33,646 nucleotides of DNA from Chloroflexota bacterium (GCA_005889535.1 VBHC01000141.1:1-33646); one strand, 5' to 3'; counted from the first letter of the stretch, positions 1-9,379 are shown. Numbers and translations: made by a program. Notes: a model not told the origin generated them from the sequence alone.

Positions 1-492
1 GGCGATGATCATGGCGCGAGCGGGCCAGGCTTTGACGAGGTTCTCGTGCACCGGGTTGGTCACGATCACGGCGGCCGCCCGGCGGCCAAACGCTCGCTGC
101 AGCGGCAGGCTCCAGCGCCACTTGCGGCCCTCGAAGGCTCCCGAGTGGCAGTCCATGACGTATTTGGCTCCGGCCTGCGCGGCGTAGATCGCGACGGCCG
201 CCACGGCAAAAACCGGCGGATTCATCACGAAGACGACCTCGGGTCGATGCTGATGGAGGCGACGCAGCGTCTCGATGAACTGCGGGCCGTATTTGAGCGG
301 CGCCGAGACGACGTCGCTCTGACGCAGATAGCTGCTGTAGATGGGGGTGAGCCCAAGCGCATCGATGAATCCCTGGCTGCGGCCGCAGGATCGCACCCAG
401 GAAACGAACGCTCCCTTGGTCATCCGCCACTGGATCGTAGGGTTACCGGCGGGCTGGCGGAAATGGCCGGGGGCAGCGCCAACGAGCGTCAT
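1..492 (-). CDS. Glycosyltransferase family 4-like protein, N-terminal part (continues past the window edge)
   Basis: Reverse-strand frame open from 492 (ATG) to base 1: MTLVGAAPGHFRQPAGNPTIQWRMTKGAFVSWVRSCGRSQGFIDALGLTPIYSSYLRQSDVV...RPEVVFVMNPPVFAVAAVAIYAAQAGAKYVMDCHSGAFEGRKW...VIVTNPVHENLVKAWPARAMIIA. GT4-like N-terminal Rossmann pattern. Absent from the ORF track because it has no stop inside the window. Confidence 0.7.
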   Translation of the reverse strand, partial: MTLVGAAPGHFRQPAGNPTIQWRMTKGAFVSWVRSCGRSQGFIDALGLTPIYSSYLRQSDVVSAPLKYGPQFIETLRRLHQHRPEVVFVMNPPVFAVAAVAIYAAQAGAKYVMDCHSGAFEGRKWRWSLPLQRAFGRRAAAVIVTNPVHENLVKAWPARAMIIA

Positions 493-572
493 TGTCCCAA
501 GAGCGCGGGACTGGAGTCCCTCTGGCGGTCACCGAAGTTGATTGACGCCCGCTCGCCACGACCCGATGCTGA

Positions 573-1610
573 GTGCCAGTGATCAACGTCGCGCTGATGG
601 GCGCCGGCTACTGGGGGTCCAACCTCTGCCGCGTCCTGGCGCAGAGCAAGCGCTTCAATCTGAAATGGGTCAGCGATCTCAACCCCGCCACCCTCGAGCG
701 GGCGCGCCGGCTGGCGCCCATGGCTCGAATGACCACCGACCCCTCCGCGCCGCTCTCCGATCCAGCGGTCGGCGCCGTGGTGATCGCGACGCCGGTTGCC
801 TCGCATGCGACGATGGCGCTCCAGGCCCTCGATGCCGGCAAGCACGTCCTCGTGGAAAAGCCACTCGCGACCTCCGCCGCCGAGGCCGAGCAGATCTGCC
901 TTCGGGCCGAGGGCCTCGACCGGCGACTCATGGTCGGCCACACCTTCATGTACAACCGCGCGGTGCGCGAGGTTAAAGCCATCATCGATTCAGGGACGTT
1001 AGGCGAGATTTACTACGTCTTCTGCCGCCGGCTCCAGCTTGGGATCGTTCGCCAGGACGTCGATGCGCTGTGGAATCTGGCGCCGCACGACGTTTCGATC
1101 ATGAACTTCTGGATCGACCGGCCGATCGAAAGCGTCGCGTCGGTCGGCCAGGCCTGGCTGCAACGAAATATCGCCGACGTCGTGTTTGCGCACCTGAATT
1201 ATGCCGGCAATGTCGCCGGCCACATTCATGTGAGCTGGCTGGATCCGAACAAAGTCCGCCAGGTCACGGTCGTCGGCAGCCGGAAGATGCTGATCTTCGA
1301 CGACATCGCAAGGGATGCGCCCATCCAGATCTTTGACAAAGGGGTCGACATCGAGAACATCGATGCCAACCTCGGGACCTTCGAAACCTACGCCCAGCAC
1401 CGGCTGATCGTGCGAGCCGGTGACGTGTGGCTGCGGCACGTCGACATTCCCGAGCCGCTCGACGTCGAGCTCAGCGAGTTCGCCGACAGCATCCAGGAAG
1501 GGCGTCCACCCTTGACCGATGGACGGAAAGGGCTGGAGGTGGTTCGCATCCTCGAGCGCCTGACCAAGGCAATGAACCTTGAGCAAGCCAGACTTTCGCT
1601 CGTTTCCTAA
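573..1610 (+). CDS. Gfo/Idh/MocA family oxidoreductase (WlbA/WbpB-like)
   Basis: GTG start; NALMGAGYWGSNLCRVL Rossmann motif (VALMGAGYWG), VEKPLATS (EKP motif), LAPHDVSIMNFW. Confidence 0.9.
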   Translation: MPVINVALMGAGYWGSNLCRVLAQSKRFNLKWVSDLNPATLERARRLAPMARMTTDPSAPLSDPAVGAVVIATPVASHATMALQALDAGKHVLVEKPLATSAAEAEQICLRAEGLDRRLMVGHTFMYNRAVREVKAIIDSGTLGEIYYVFCRRLQLGIVRQDVDALWNLAPHDVSIMNFWIDRPIESVASVGQAWLQRNIADVVFAHLNYAGNVAGHIHVSWLDPNKVRQVTVVGSRKMLIFDDIARDAPIQIFDKGVDIENIDANLGTFETYAQHRLIVRAGDVWLRHVDIPEPLDVELSEFADSIQEGRPPLTDGRKGLEVVRILERLTKAMNLEQARLSLVS

Positions 1611-2218
1611 CGTCCTGATCGGCGCCGGCACCCGGGTGCAGGATTTCTGCGTGCTCGGCGAGCCGGCGAAGGGGAGAAGGCCGGGCGAGGATCCGCTCAT
1701 CATCGGTCCGGACGGAGTGATCCGCTCGCACACGATCATCTACGCCGGGTCGCGGATTGGCGCGCGGCTGCAGACCGGACATTCGGTCTTGATCCGGGAA
1801 AAAACCAGCATTGGCGATGACTGTTCGATTGGCACCGGCTCCGTCGTGGAGTTTGCCGTCGTGATCGGGGATCGCGTACGCCTGCATTGACTGCTGGCTC
1901 GGCCCGCGGGTGGTCCTGACCAACGCCCGGTTTCCAACCAGCCGGCGGGCCAAGCACACGCTGGAAGGCGTGCGAATTTGTCACCTCGCCAGGATCGGGG
2001 CCAATGCGACGCTGCTCCCCGGCGTCGTGATCGGCGAGGGGGCGCTCGTGGGAGCGGGGGCAGTCGTCACCCGCGATGTCCCCCCAGACACCGTTGTCGT
2101 CGGCAATCCCGCGCGGCCATTCGGCCGTGTCAGCGAACTCGAAGATGAAGGAGGACTCGTCTATGCCGATGCGCCAGGCGCAACCGTCGATGCCGGCTAT
2201 GCGCGTACCGCTCGCTGA
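1579..2218 (+). pseudogene. Left-handed beta-helix (hexapeptide) acyltransferase, WlbB/WbpD-like, apparently frameshifted
   Basis: Frame 1 (1579-1890): ...IIYAGSRIGARLQTGHSVLIREKTSIGDDCSIGTGSVVEFAVVIGDRVRLH*. Frame 2 resumes DCWLGPRVVLTNARFPTSRRAKHTLEGVRICHLARIGANATLLPGVVIGEGALVGAGAVVTRDVPPDTVVVGNPARPFG, ending at 2218. The two halves match one hexapeptide transferase. Confidence 0.75.
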
Positions 2219-3332
2219 CCTGAGGGCCCAGCACCAGCAGCTGGGACGCGATCTCCAGGAGGCGATCGATCGAGTTTTCGCGGCCTCCGACTTCATCCTG
2301 GGAAACGAGGTGCGGCAATTCGAGGAAGAGTACGCCGCCTACTGCGGCACCACCGAGGCCATCGCCTGCGCGAATGGGACCGACGCCCTGGAGCTGGCGC
2401 TCTGGGCGATCGGCGTCGGTCCAGGCGATGAAGTCATCACGGTCGCGAACACCTTTGCAGCCACGGCAGAAGCCATCGTTCGCTGCGGCGCCACCCTGCG
2501 GTTCGTGGACGTCGATCCGCGGACGCTGCTCATGGACGTGAACGAGCTGGAGACCGCGATTACACCGAAGACCCGGGCGATTGTCCCCGTGCATCTCTAT
2601 GGAAGCTGCGTCGATGTCGCAGCCGTCATGGCGATTGCCGCCCGTCACGGCATCGACGTGATCGAGGACGCGGCGCAGGCGCAGGGCGCGACCAGCCGGG
2701 GCAAGCGGGCCGGCGCCACCGGCCGCGCCGGATGCTTCAGCTTCTATCCCGGAAAGAACCTGGGAGCCTGCGGCGACGCCGGCGCGGTGATCACCTCAGA
2801 TCAGGAGCTGGCGAATCGAATGCGCCAGATGCGCGACCATGGTCGGGCATCTGGCAAGAAGTACGAGCACGCCATCGTCGGGCGGAACAGCCGGATGGAT
2901 GGCCTGCAGGGCGCGATCCTGCGCGTCAAGTTGCGCCATCTGGATGCCTGGAACGCGCGCCGACGCGAAATCGCCGCCACCTACCGCGCGCTCCTGCGCG
3001 ATGTCGACATCAGGATCGTCGCCGTCCCCGAGTCGAGTGAGGCCGTCTACCACCAGTTCGTCATGAGGACCTCGGACCGCGACGCCCTCCGTCAAGAACT
3101 CGAGGCCTCAGGTATTCAAACCGGTATCCACTACCCGATCCCCCTGCACCGGCAGCCGGCCTTCACGCCCTATCTGCCGGCGTCGATGGGCGTTTCGCTG
3201 CAGGAGACGGATGCGGCGGCGGCCGAGATCGTCTCGCTGCCGATGTTCCCGGAGCTGTCGGACGCTGACGTTCGCCGAGTCGCGACATCAATCGGAGACT
3301 GCCTGACGAATCGGGCGGTCGCGGCGGCCTAG
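2163..3332 (+). CDS. DegT/DnrJ/EryC1/StrS family PLP aminotransferase (WlbC/WbpE-like)
   Basis: VPLADLRAQHQQLG, GTDALELALWAIGVGPGDEVITVANTF, VIEDAAQAQGA, FSFYPGKNLGACGDAGAV (PLP lysine). ATG at 2163 preceded by AAGGAGGA. Confidence 0.92.
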   Translation: MPMRQAQPSMPAMRVPLADLRAQHQQLGRDLQEAIDRVFAASDFILGNEVRQFEEEYAAYCGTTEAIACANGTDALELALWAIGVGPGDEVITVANTFAATAEAIVRCGATLRFVDVDPRTLLMDVNELETAITPKTRAIVPVHLYGSCVDVAAVMAIAARHGIDVIEDAAQAQGATSRGKRAGATGRAGCFSFYPGKNLGACGDAGAVITSDQELANRMRQMRDHGRASGKKYEHAIVGRNSRMDGLQGAILRVKLRHLDAWNARRREIAATYRALLRDVDIRIVAVPESSEAVYHQFVMRTSDRDALRQELEASGIQTGIHYPIPLHRQPAFTPYLPASMGVSLQETDAAAAEIVSLPMFPELSDADVRRVATSIGDCLTNRAVAAA

Positions 3333-3336
3333 CGCC

Positions 3337-4287
3337 ATGGCAGAGCCTCAGCGACTGAGGGCGTCGGTGTGCATACCCACACACAACCGTGCCGACATCC
3401 TGCGGCAGACACTGGAGAGTCTCAATCAGCAATCGGTGTCCCGGGATCGTTTCCAGGTGGTGGTCGGCGATGACGCGTCGACCGACAGGACGCTGACCAT
3501 GCTGCAAGAATTTCCGGCCAACTTTGACCTCAGGTGGGCGCCGGCGAAGGCTCGGGGAGCCGGCGCTGCCCGCAACGCCGCCGCGGGGCTTGCCACCCAC
3601 GAGGTCCTGATCTTTCTTGACGACGACCAGATCACGACGCCCGATCTGGTGGCGGCGCACCTGGAGGCTCAGGAACGATGCGGCATCGTGGCCGTCCAGG
3701 GCGACTACCCGCTCGCGCCCGGCCGGGATCGTAACGGTGCGACCCTCATCTATGAACGGGCGCGCAGCACCTGCATGGGCGCCGGGCACCATGGTGGCGT
3801 CTCCTGTCACCTGTGGGGAGGGAACTTCTCGATCCGACGGGAGACATGGGTCGCGGTGGGAGGCTTCGATGAGAACCTGCCCCGCAACCAGGATCTCGAG
3901 TTCGGCTTGCGTCTCGGCGATCTCGGCGTGCGGTTGGTCGACGCGCCGAAGGCGCTTTCCTATCACCTCCACGGCGTCAGCATCGCCGGCCTCCAGCGGC
4001 AGTCTTTCGACATGGGCCGCTGCTTTGTGCGGATCTCGCGCAAGCGAGGCGTGACGGTCGAGGCACTCCTCGGCAGTCCGCTGGACCGGAAGCTGGACCG
4101 GATGGTCAGCCGGCTCTGGCTGCGGTCGGCGCGTTGGGCCCGAGCCGTCGGCCGGACGACCAGCAGCCTGTTGTGGGCGGCCGACCGCCTCGAGGTCACG
4201 CCGGCCCAGTTCTTTTTGGCGCGGGTGATCCGGCGCTTCCACATGCTTGGTGGGATCGCGCTGGAGACCGCCTCCATTCGGCCGTGA
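3337..4287 (+). CDS. Glycosyltransferase family 2
   Basis: ASVCIPTHNRADILRQTLESLNQQ, VVGDDASTDRT, LIFLDDDQITTPDLV, GGNFSIRRETWVAVGGFDENL. Confidence 0.9.
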   Translation: MAEPQRLRASVCIPTHNRADILRQTLESLNQQSVSRDRFQVVVGDDASTDRTLTMLQEFPANFDLRWAPAKARGAGAARNAAAGLATHEVLIFLDDDQITTPDLVAAHLEAQERCGIVAVQGDYPLAPGRDRNGATLIYERARSTCMGAGHHGGVSCHLWGGNFSIRRETWVAVGGFDENLPRNQDLEFGLRLGDLGVRLVDAPKALSYHLHGVSIAGLQRQSFDMGRCFVRISRKRGVTVEALLGSPLDRKLDRMVSRLWLRSARWARAVGRTTSSLLWAADRLEVTPAQFFLARVIRRFHMLGGIALETASIRP

Positions 4288-5321
4288 AGCTGGCTGACGG
4301 CCGGGTCGAGCAGTACTTCGGCTCCAACGCCCCCTTCTGGAAAGACGTCTATGGGCAGGCGGGCGTTTTTAGCGGCACTATGCGGCGCCGTCACGCCATC
4401 GCGCTCAGCTGGATCGAGCGCCTGAATCTGGAGCCGGGGACGCGCGTCCTCGAGGTGGGCTGCGGAGCAGGGCTACTTTCGGTCGCGCTCGCCCAGCGTG
4501 GTATGTCCGTGCACGCGATTGATCCGGTGCCCGCCATGGTCGTCGAGGCCCGGCGCTCCGCCGAAGAGGCTCATGTTGGCCAGGCGATGAGTATCCGAGT
4601 GGGCGACGCGCACCGGCTCCATTTCGCGGACGCCAGCTTCACGGTTGTCGCGGCCCTGGGTGTCTTGCCCTGGCTGCGTGACCCTGCTCAAGCGATCGAT
4701 GAGATGGCTCGGGTGCTGAAGCCGGGCGGATGGCTCGTCCTGAGCGCCGACAATCGAGCTCGACTGCCGGTTCTCCTGGATCCCGTGCGGAATCCCGCGC
4801 TGGATGGCGTCAAGCAAACGATCAAGCGCTGGATTGTTGGCCCCCGCGCGGATGCGGGCCCCCGGCCTCGCGCGGATCGGCGAAGGGATGTTGACCGCAT
4901 GCTTTATGAGGCCGGTCTGCGCAAGCGGGCCGGCGCCACCTGCGGATTCGGCCCGCTCACCTTGTTCTGGCGGCGCTTCCTGCCGGAGCGGATCGAGGTG
5001 CGTGTCGAGCGATCGCTTCAGGCGCTCGCCGACCGCGGGCTTCCCGGATTCCGATCAACGGGCTGGCACTACCTCGTCTCGCGCAAAAGCTGCCCTGAGC
5101 TGCGGCCCCATCGTGAAGCTCAGCGGCGGCTGACCTTACCTGATATTCACGTCCGCGGCATGGGCCTGGGCAAAGGATGCCATCTGACTCTTCGTGCCAC
5201 CGTAGTTCGAGGCAGAGTCCCCGGCGTTGACGCTCCAGAACATCGCGCCTGCGTATCCGTTCTTGTAGAGCGTGCTGATCATCTGCGAAACGGTGTACCC
5301 GCCCGTGTTGCTCGATGGTAG
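4284..5321 (+). CDS. Class I SAM-dependent methyltransferase (C-terminus runs antisense into the convergent gene)
   Basis: GTG at 4284 overlapping the GT2 stop; LEPGTRVLEVGCGAGLLSVALAQRG (motif I), LGVLPWLRDPAQAIDEMARVLKPGGWLVLSADN. Recognisable domain ends near 5095. Confidence 0.8.
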   Translation: MKLADGRVEQYFGSNAPFWKDVYGQAGVFSGTMRRRHAIALSWIERLNLEPGTRVLEVGCGAGLLSVALAQRGMSVHAIDPVPAMVVEARRSAEEAHVGQAMSIRVGDAHRLHFADASFTVVAALGVLPWLRDPAQAIDEMARVLKPGGWLVLSADNRARLPVLLDPVRNPALDGVKQTIKRWIVGPRADAGPRPRADRRRDVDRMLYEAGLRKRAGATCGFGPLTLFWRRFLPERIEVRVERSLQALADRGLPGFRSTGWHYLVSRKSCPELRPHREAQRRLTLPDIHVRGMGLGKGCHLTLRATVVRGRVPGVDAPEHRACVSVLVERADHLRNGVPARVARW

Positions 5322-6443
5322 CTCGCCAAACACGATCGGCTTGTCAAGATGCCAACTGGACGCTGTCGTCGTCATCGGACCTGGACCGGTAAGGGAATAC
5401 TGGTCCATCCAGGGATACCAGTGAGGACTGTAGAAGTCGAAGCCCAACCCGGTCAAGTAGTGGGTGGTCGCGAGCGGACCGTTTTCGATCGTCGACATCT
5501 GCGATGTATACGTGTGGACGTAGCTATTAAAGGTTCGCATGAAGGTCTGCACGTTCGCGTAGGGAATCGGTTGGAATGACCCACCACGGTTCACACCAAC
5601 GGTGAAATAGTCGGGCTCATTGACCGGGCTCCATGCGAGGATCCAGTGATTGTTCCCATAGCGCTGAAGGATTGGCTTCACGACGTTGTCCATGTAACTC
5701 TGCATCGCAGAGCTGTTGGTGAAGGTGAGCGCGTGGGTGGTGGCCGCGCCGGTGGACACGAAGGTGCCATCGAGGAGGTCAGGGATGAGGAAGACATTGT
5801 GTGCCTGCGCGATGGCGACCATCTGATCAAAATCCTGATAAAAGGCGGCGGGGTTTTTGATCCCAGTGATCCAACCAGAGCTATTGAATGAGAGCGCCTG
5901 GCTGCCGTTGTTGAAGACAAACCAGCGCGTCACGTGGGTACCGTTGGCGGCCATGTCGGCGAACTGCGAGGAGATGGCGGAGTAGTTCTGGGAGATATTG
6001 CTGGTCGTGCTGAAGTCGTAGGAATAGTCCTTCCACGGATAGTCGTAACCCAGCACGAACCACTTCCCGCCAAAGGCGCTCACACGTGAAAGCGTTGGCG
6101 CCGGCGTTGGTGTAGGCGTAGGTGTCGCCAGCGCTGTGGGTGTCGGCGTTGGCACCGCGGTAGGCGTTGGGCTTGGCGTCGCAGTCGGGAGCACGGGCGG
6201 CAGCGTCGGAAGGACCGGCCACGCTGGCGTCGGTGTCGCCTTAGCCGTGGCATGCGACGAATTCGGCGTCGGCTGATTGTTGCCTCTCGCCAGCGCCACC
6301 GCGCCGGACGTCGCGCTCGCGGATGCCGTCGCCGACGGGCTCAATAGACCTCCTCCACCGGGTCCGAATGAGAACGGCCGGCCAAGCCAGAGCACCATGA
6401 GCGCACACAGGACTAAGGCGAACGAGATAAGGGCTCGATTCAC
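5136..6443 (-). CDS. Membrane-anchored clan GH-A (GH5-like) glycoside hydrolase with Pro/Thr linker
   Basis: N-terminal hydrophobic anchor, TPTPTPTP linker, WILAWSPVNEPDYF (acid/base NEP) and KPIVFGELPSSN (candidate nucleophile E). Confidence 0.8.
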   Translation of the reverse strand: MNRALISFALVLCALMVLWLGRPFSFGPGGGGLLSPSATASASATSGAVALARGNNQPTPNSSHATAKATPTPAWPVLPTLPPVLPTATPSPTPTAVPTPTPTALATPTPTPTPAPTLSRVSAFGGKWFVLGYDYPWKDYSYDFSTTSNISQNYSAISSQFADMAANGTHVTRWFVFNNGSQALSFNSSGWITGIKNPAAFYQDFDQMVAIAQAHNVFLIPDLLDGTFVSTGAATTHALTFTNSSAMQSYMDNVVKPILQRYGNNHWILAWSPVNEPDYFTVGVNRGGSFQPIPYANVQTFMRTFNSYVHTYTSQMSTIENGPLATTHYLTGLGFDFYSPHWYPWMDQYSLTGPGPMTTTASSWHLDKPIVFGELPSSNTGGYTVSQMISTLYKNGYAGAMFWSVNAGDSASNYGGTKSQMASFAQAHAADVNIR

Positions 6444-6639
6444 GCTGCTCCTCCAGTCCCCAGTTGACCGCAGGCCAAGTTGTTATGCAATTCGTAAGGG
6501 GCCACCGGCCCATGACGAATCGGTTGCAAGATGGAATCGGCTTCAGAGTTCTATTCGATTCATTACGACGGTCGAGGAATCCTGAGTGCGAATCGGGTGG
6601 CTCGTAAGACTCGACGACCTTGATGGAGGGTCGGGGCTC

Positions 6640-7190
6640 TTATCGAACGACGACGTTATGCTCGACGGTCGCGGATCGTCCCAGAGCATCGGTGACCGTC
6701 AACCGGACGAACTTGGTGCCCACGTCGACGAAGGTCAACACCAGGTTCGGACCGGTACCGAGATCACCACACGGCGACGGGCACCCATCGTCGGTCCATT
6801 TGTAGGTGCAGGGGCTCGCGGCGCAGCTCGAGGCTTGCCCGTTGAACGTGACCGGCGAGCCGGTCACCGGACTCGATGGGCTGTAGGTGAAGCTGGCCGT
6901 CGGACCGGCCGGCGGGAGTGGTGCGGTAACTACGAGGTTATGCTGCACGGTCGCCGATCGTCCAAAAATGTCAGTGACTGTTAGTCGGGCATACTTGGTG
7001 CCCACGTCGGCGAAGGTGAAGGCCAACGTCGCACCGGTCCCAAGATCACCACAGGGTGACGGGCATCCATCGTCTGTCCACTTGTACGTGCAGGGGCCTG
7101 CCCCGCAGCTCGAGGTCCGCCCGTCGAACGTGACCGGTGACCCGGTCACCGGACTGGATGGACTGTAGGTGAACCTTGCTATCGGGCCGC
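6640..7190 (-). repeat. Two tandem ~270-bp PKD-encoding repeat units
   Basis: Approximately 6640-6910 and 6920-7190. Visually high DNA identity, e.g. gtgaccggcgagccggtcaccggactcgatgggctgtaggtgaa vs gtgaccggtgacccggtcaccggactggatggactgtaggtgaa. Confidence 0.8.
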
Positions 7191-7569
7191 TCGGGGTCGG
7201 CGCTGCGGTCGGTGTTGATGCCGGGGTAGGCGTCGGTGTTGGGGTTGGGGTCCGGGTCGGGGTCAATGCCGGAGCCGGTGTCGCCGCCGGGCGGCTGGTT
7301 GGCGTCGGGGTTCCGCCAATCGCCGGCAGCCGCGACGCCCCACCATTCGCATCCTGCCTGGCGTCCTCGACGATTCGCAACTGCAACGGCGCGACCGCCT
7401 GGCGCGTGTCGTCGCCAAAGCCGGACAGGGTGAGGCTATGGACGTTGACGGACATCACGAACAGTTTCGGCAGGTTGAACGCCACCGTGGCCGAAAACCA
7501 GAAGAGCAGGCCAAACATCGACACCAGTCCAACGACGGCCAGGCTGCGCCAGGGCCGAGGGCGCTTCAC
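6640..7569 (-). CDS. Membrane-anchored protein with Pro/Thr-rich linker and two PKD-like domains
   Basis: Signal anchor, (TP)n linker, two near-identical copies of FTYSPSSPVTGSPVTF...CTYKWTDDGCPSPCGDLGTG...DVGTK..RLTVTD..GRSATV. GTG start overlaps the HD-GYP stop. Confidence 0.8.
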   Translation of the reverse strand: MKRPRPWRSLAVVGLVSMFGLLFWFSATVAFNLPKLFVMSVNVHSLTLSGFGDDTRQAVAPLQLRIVEDARQDANGGASRLPAIGGTPTPTSRPAATPAPALTPTRTPTPTPTPTPASTPTAAPTPSGPIARFTYSPSSPVTGSPVTFDGRTSSCGAGPCTYKWTDDGCPSPCGDLGTGATLAFTFADVGTKYARLTVTDIFGRSATVQHNLVVTAPLPPAGPTASFTYSPSSPVTGSPVTFNGQASSCAASPCTYKWTDDGCPSPCGDLGTGPNLVLTFVDVGTKFVRLTVTDALGRSATVEHNVVVR

Positions 7570-9254
7570 GCTGCCTCCGGCGTGACTATCGTCGCCTCGG
7601 CGGTCCTCATGTTTCGAAGGCTCGCCTCGATCGCGGGACGGCGGGCCAGAAATGCCGTCACCACGTCAGGGTCGAACTGGCGGCCCGCCTCGTTCCAAAT
7701 GGCGACGCTGGCCGCTTCAATGCTCAACCCCTGACGATAGGGTCGGTCTGAAGTGAGCGCATCGAAAACGTCCGCCACCGCAAGGATTCGAACCAGCATC
7801 GGGATGGCGGCTCCGTCCAACCCTGTCGGATATCCGTTCCCGTCCCAGCGCTCGTGGTGGTGGAGCACACCCGGAAGGGACGGCTGCAGGAACCGCAGCC
7901 CCTTGAGCATGTCATAGCCGATTCGCGCGTGCTCGCGCATCTCATCCCGCTCCCAGGCAGTGAGGGGGCCGGGCTTGCGCAGCACCCTGTCCTCGACGCC
8001 GATCTTGCCGATGTCGTGGAGCAACGCCCCGCGACGCAGGGCCTCACGGTCCGCGCTCGGCAGCTGCATGGCGTCCGCGATTTCCATGCTCACCGCGGCG
8101 ACCCGCGCCGAGTGGCCGAACGTGGATGGGTCGCGGGCATCGATGGCGCGGGCCAGCGCCTCAATGCTCGCGAAGGTCGTTTCCTCGAGCGCTGCCGTCT
8201 TTTCATCGAGACTGGCGGTCATCTCATTGAAGGTCCGCGCCAGGTAGCCGATCTCATCTGTCGAGGCGATGGTGGCTCGCTGCTTCAGATCACCGGCAGA
8301 GACAGCTTGCATGGACCGTACCAGCAACTCGATGGGCCGGGTCAACCGCGAGGCCGTCGCCGTCCCCACTAGCAGCGTGAGCAGGGCAGCCGCCGTGAAA
8401 ACGAGCGTGAGGATCCAGCGGACCTGGGCCGCCGCGCTCACCAGCCAGTCCGCGTTTGCCTGCATGGCCAGAAATCCGAACTGGCTACCGCGCATCGTCC
8501 ATGTGCTGAAGACTGCTCCGTATGTGTGCCCTGACTGTGTGTCGTCTGCACCCACGGTGTTAACGGGCGTGATCGCCTTGCGGATGGTCGAGCTCGCCAC
8601 CGGCGGGGTGCGGACTGTGGTGACCAGCCGCGTACCGGATAGGTCATAGAAGATGGAGCCGGGAATTCCCGCAGCGATCTCGGCCAGCGGCTCGCCGACC
8701 AGTACCGCCCCTACAATCCGTCCGCCGGCATTGCGCACCGATCCTGTCCAGTAGACGGTCGGCTCCGGGCGCTGGTTGCGAAGGAATACCAATCGATCCG
8801 TGCCGCCCACGCCCGCCAGCACCTTGACGACCGTGGGCTCGGCGGCAAACGCCGTGGCACCGGAGATGTCGATGGAACTGGGTCCCGCAGGCGTGCCCTT
8901 GATACCAAGCACCTCGTTGCCCCGTGCGTCCAGCACGTAGAGCTGAATGCTGGCGTCGGCCACGTTAGCAGTGACCGGGATCAGGAGCCGGTCAAGCATC
9001 CCGAGATCGCCTGAGCCAAGCGCCTCTGGGACACCAACGGTGTCGGTTGCCCGGCGGAGGTCGGCCATCCGGTTGGCATCAAGCTGCGACAGCAGCTGGT
9101 GCGCCTGGAGGCTGCTATGAAGCAGGGAAGCGTCAAACTGGGCCGAGGCCGCACTGGCCAACCGTGCGCTGGCGACTCCCGTCCCGACGACCCCAACGAA
9201 GACCAGGAGCACAGTGAACGGGAGGATGATCCTGTAGCGAATGGGGAGCCGCAT
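7566..9254 (-). CDS. HD-GYP domain protein with extracytoplasmic sensor and HAMP (putative c-di-GMP phosphodiesterase)
   Basis: N-terminal TM plus periplasmic region, second TM and HAMP (TASRLTRPIELLVRSMQAVSAGDL), LLHDIGKIGVEDRVL, HHHERWDGNGYPTGL. Confidence 0.92.
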   Translation of the reverse strand: MRLPIRYRIILPFTVLLVFVGVVGTGVASARLASAASAQFDASLLHSSLQAHQLLSQLDANRMADLRRATDTVGVPEALGSGDLGMLDRLLIPVTANVADASIQLYVLDARGNEVLGIKGTPAGPSSIDISGATAFAAEPTVVKVLAGVGGTDRLVFLRNQRPEPTVYWTGSVRNAGGRIVGAVLVGEPLAEIAAGIPGSIFYDLSGTRLVTTVRTPPVASSTIRKAITPVNTVGADDTQSGHTYGAVFSTWTMRGSQFGFLAMQANADWLVSAAAQVRWILTLVFTAAALLTLLVGTATASRLTRPIELLVRSMQAVSAGDLKQRATIASTDEIGYLARTFNEMTASLDEKTAALEETTFASIEALARAIDARDPSTFGHSARVAAVSMEIADAMQLPSADREALRRGALLHDIGKIGVEDRVLRKPGPLTAWERDEMREHARIGYDMLKGLRFLQPSLPGVLHHHERWDGNGYPTGLDGAAIPMLVRILAVADVFDALTSDRPYRQGLSIEAASVAIWNEAGRQFDPDVVTAFLARRPAIEASLRNMRTAEATIVTPEAA

Positions 9255-9379
9255 TCCGTTGTTACGAATGATGTTGCGGCCGCCTTGCGGGGATTGTTAC
9301 CGCTGCGAGCTTCGGACGTCCATTCGGACCATCCAAGCCCGACGGATGACCGCCTCTCCGGTTTGTGCCCGACGGGATC

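Noticed and set aside
7196-7290. GGTGTTGGGGTTGG-like low-complexity DNA as a possible G-quadruplex or regulatory repeat
   Set aside because: Explained as the codons of a Thr-Pro linker in the PKD protein; a similar stretch at 6100-6200 encodes the glycosidase linker.
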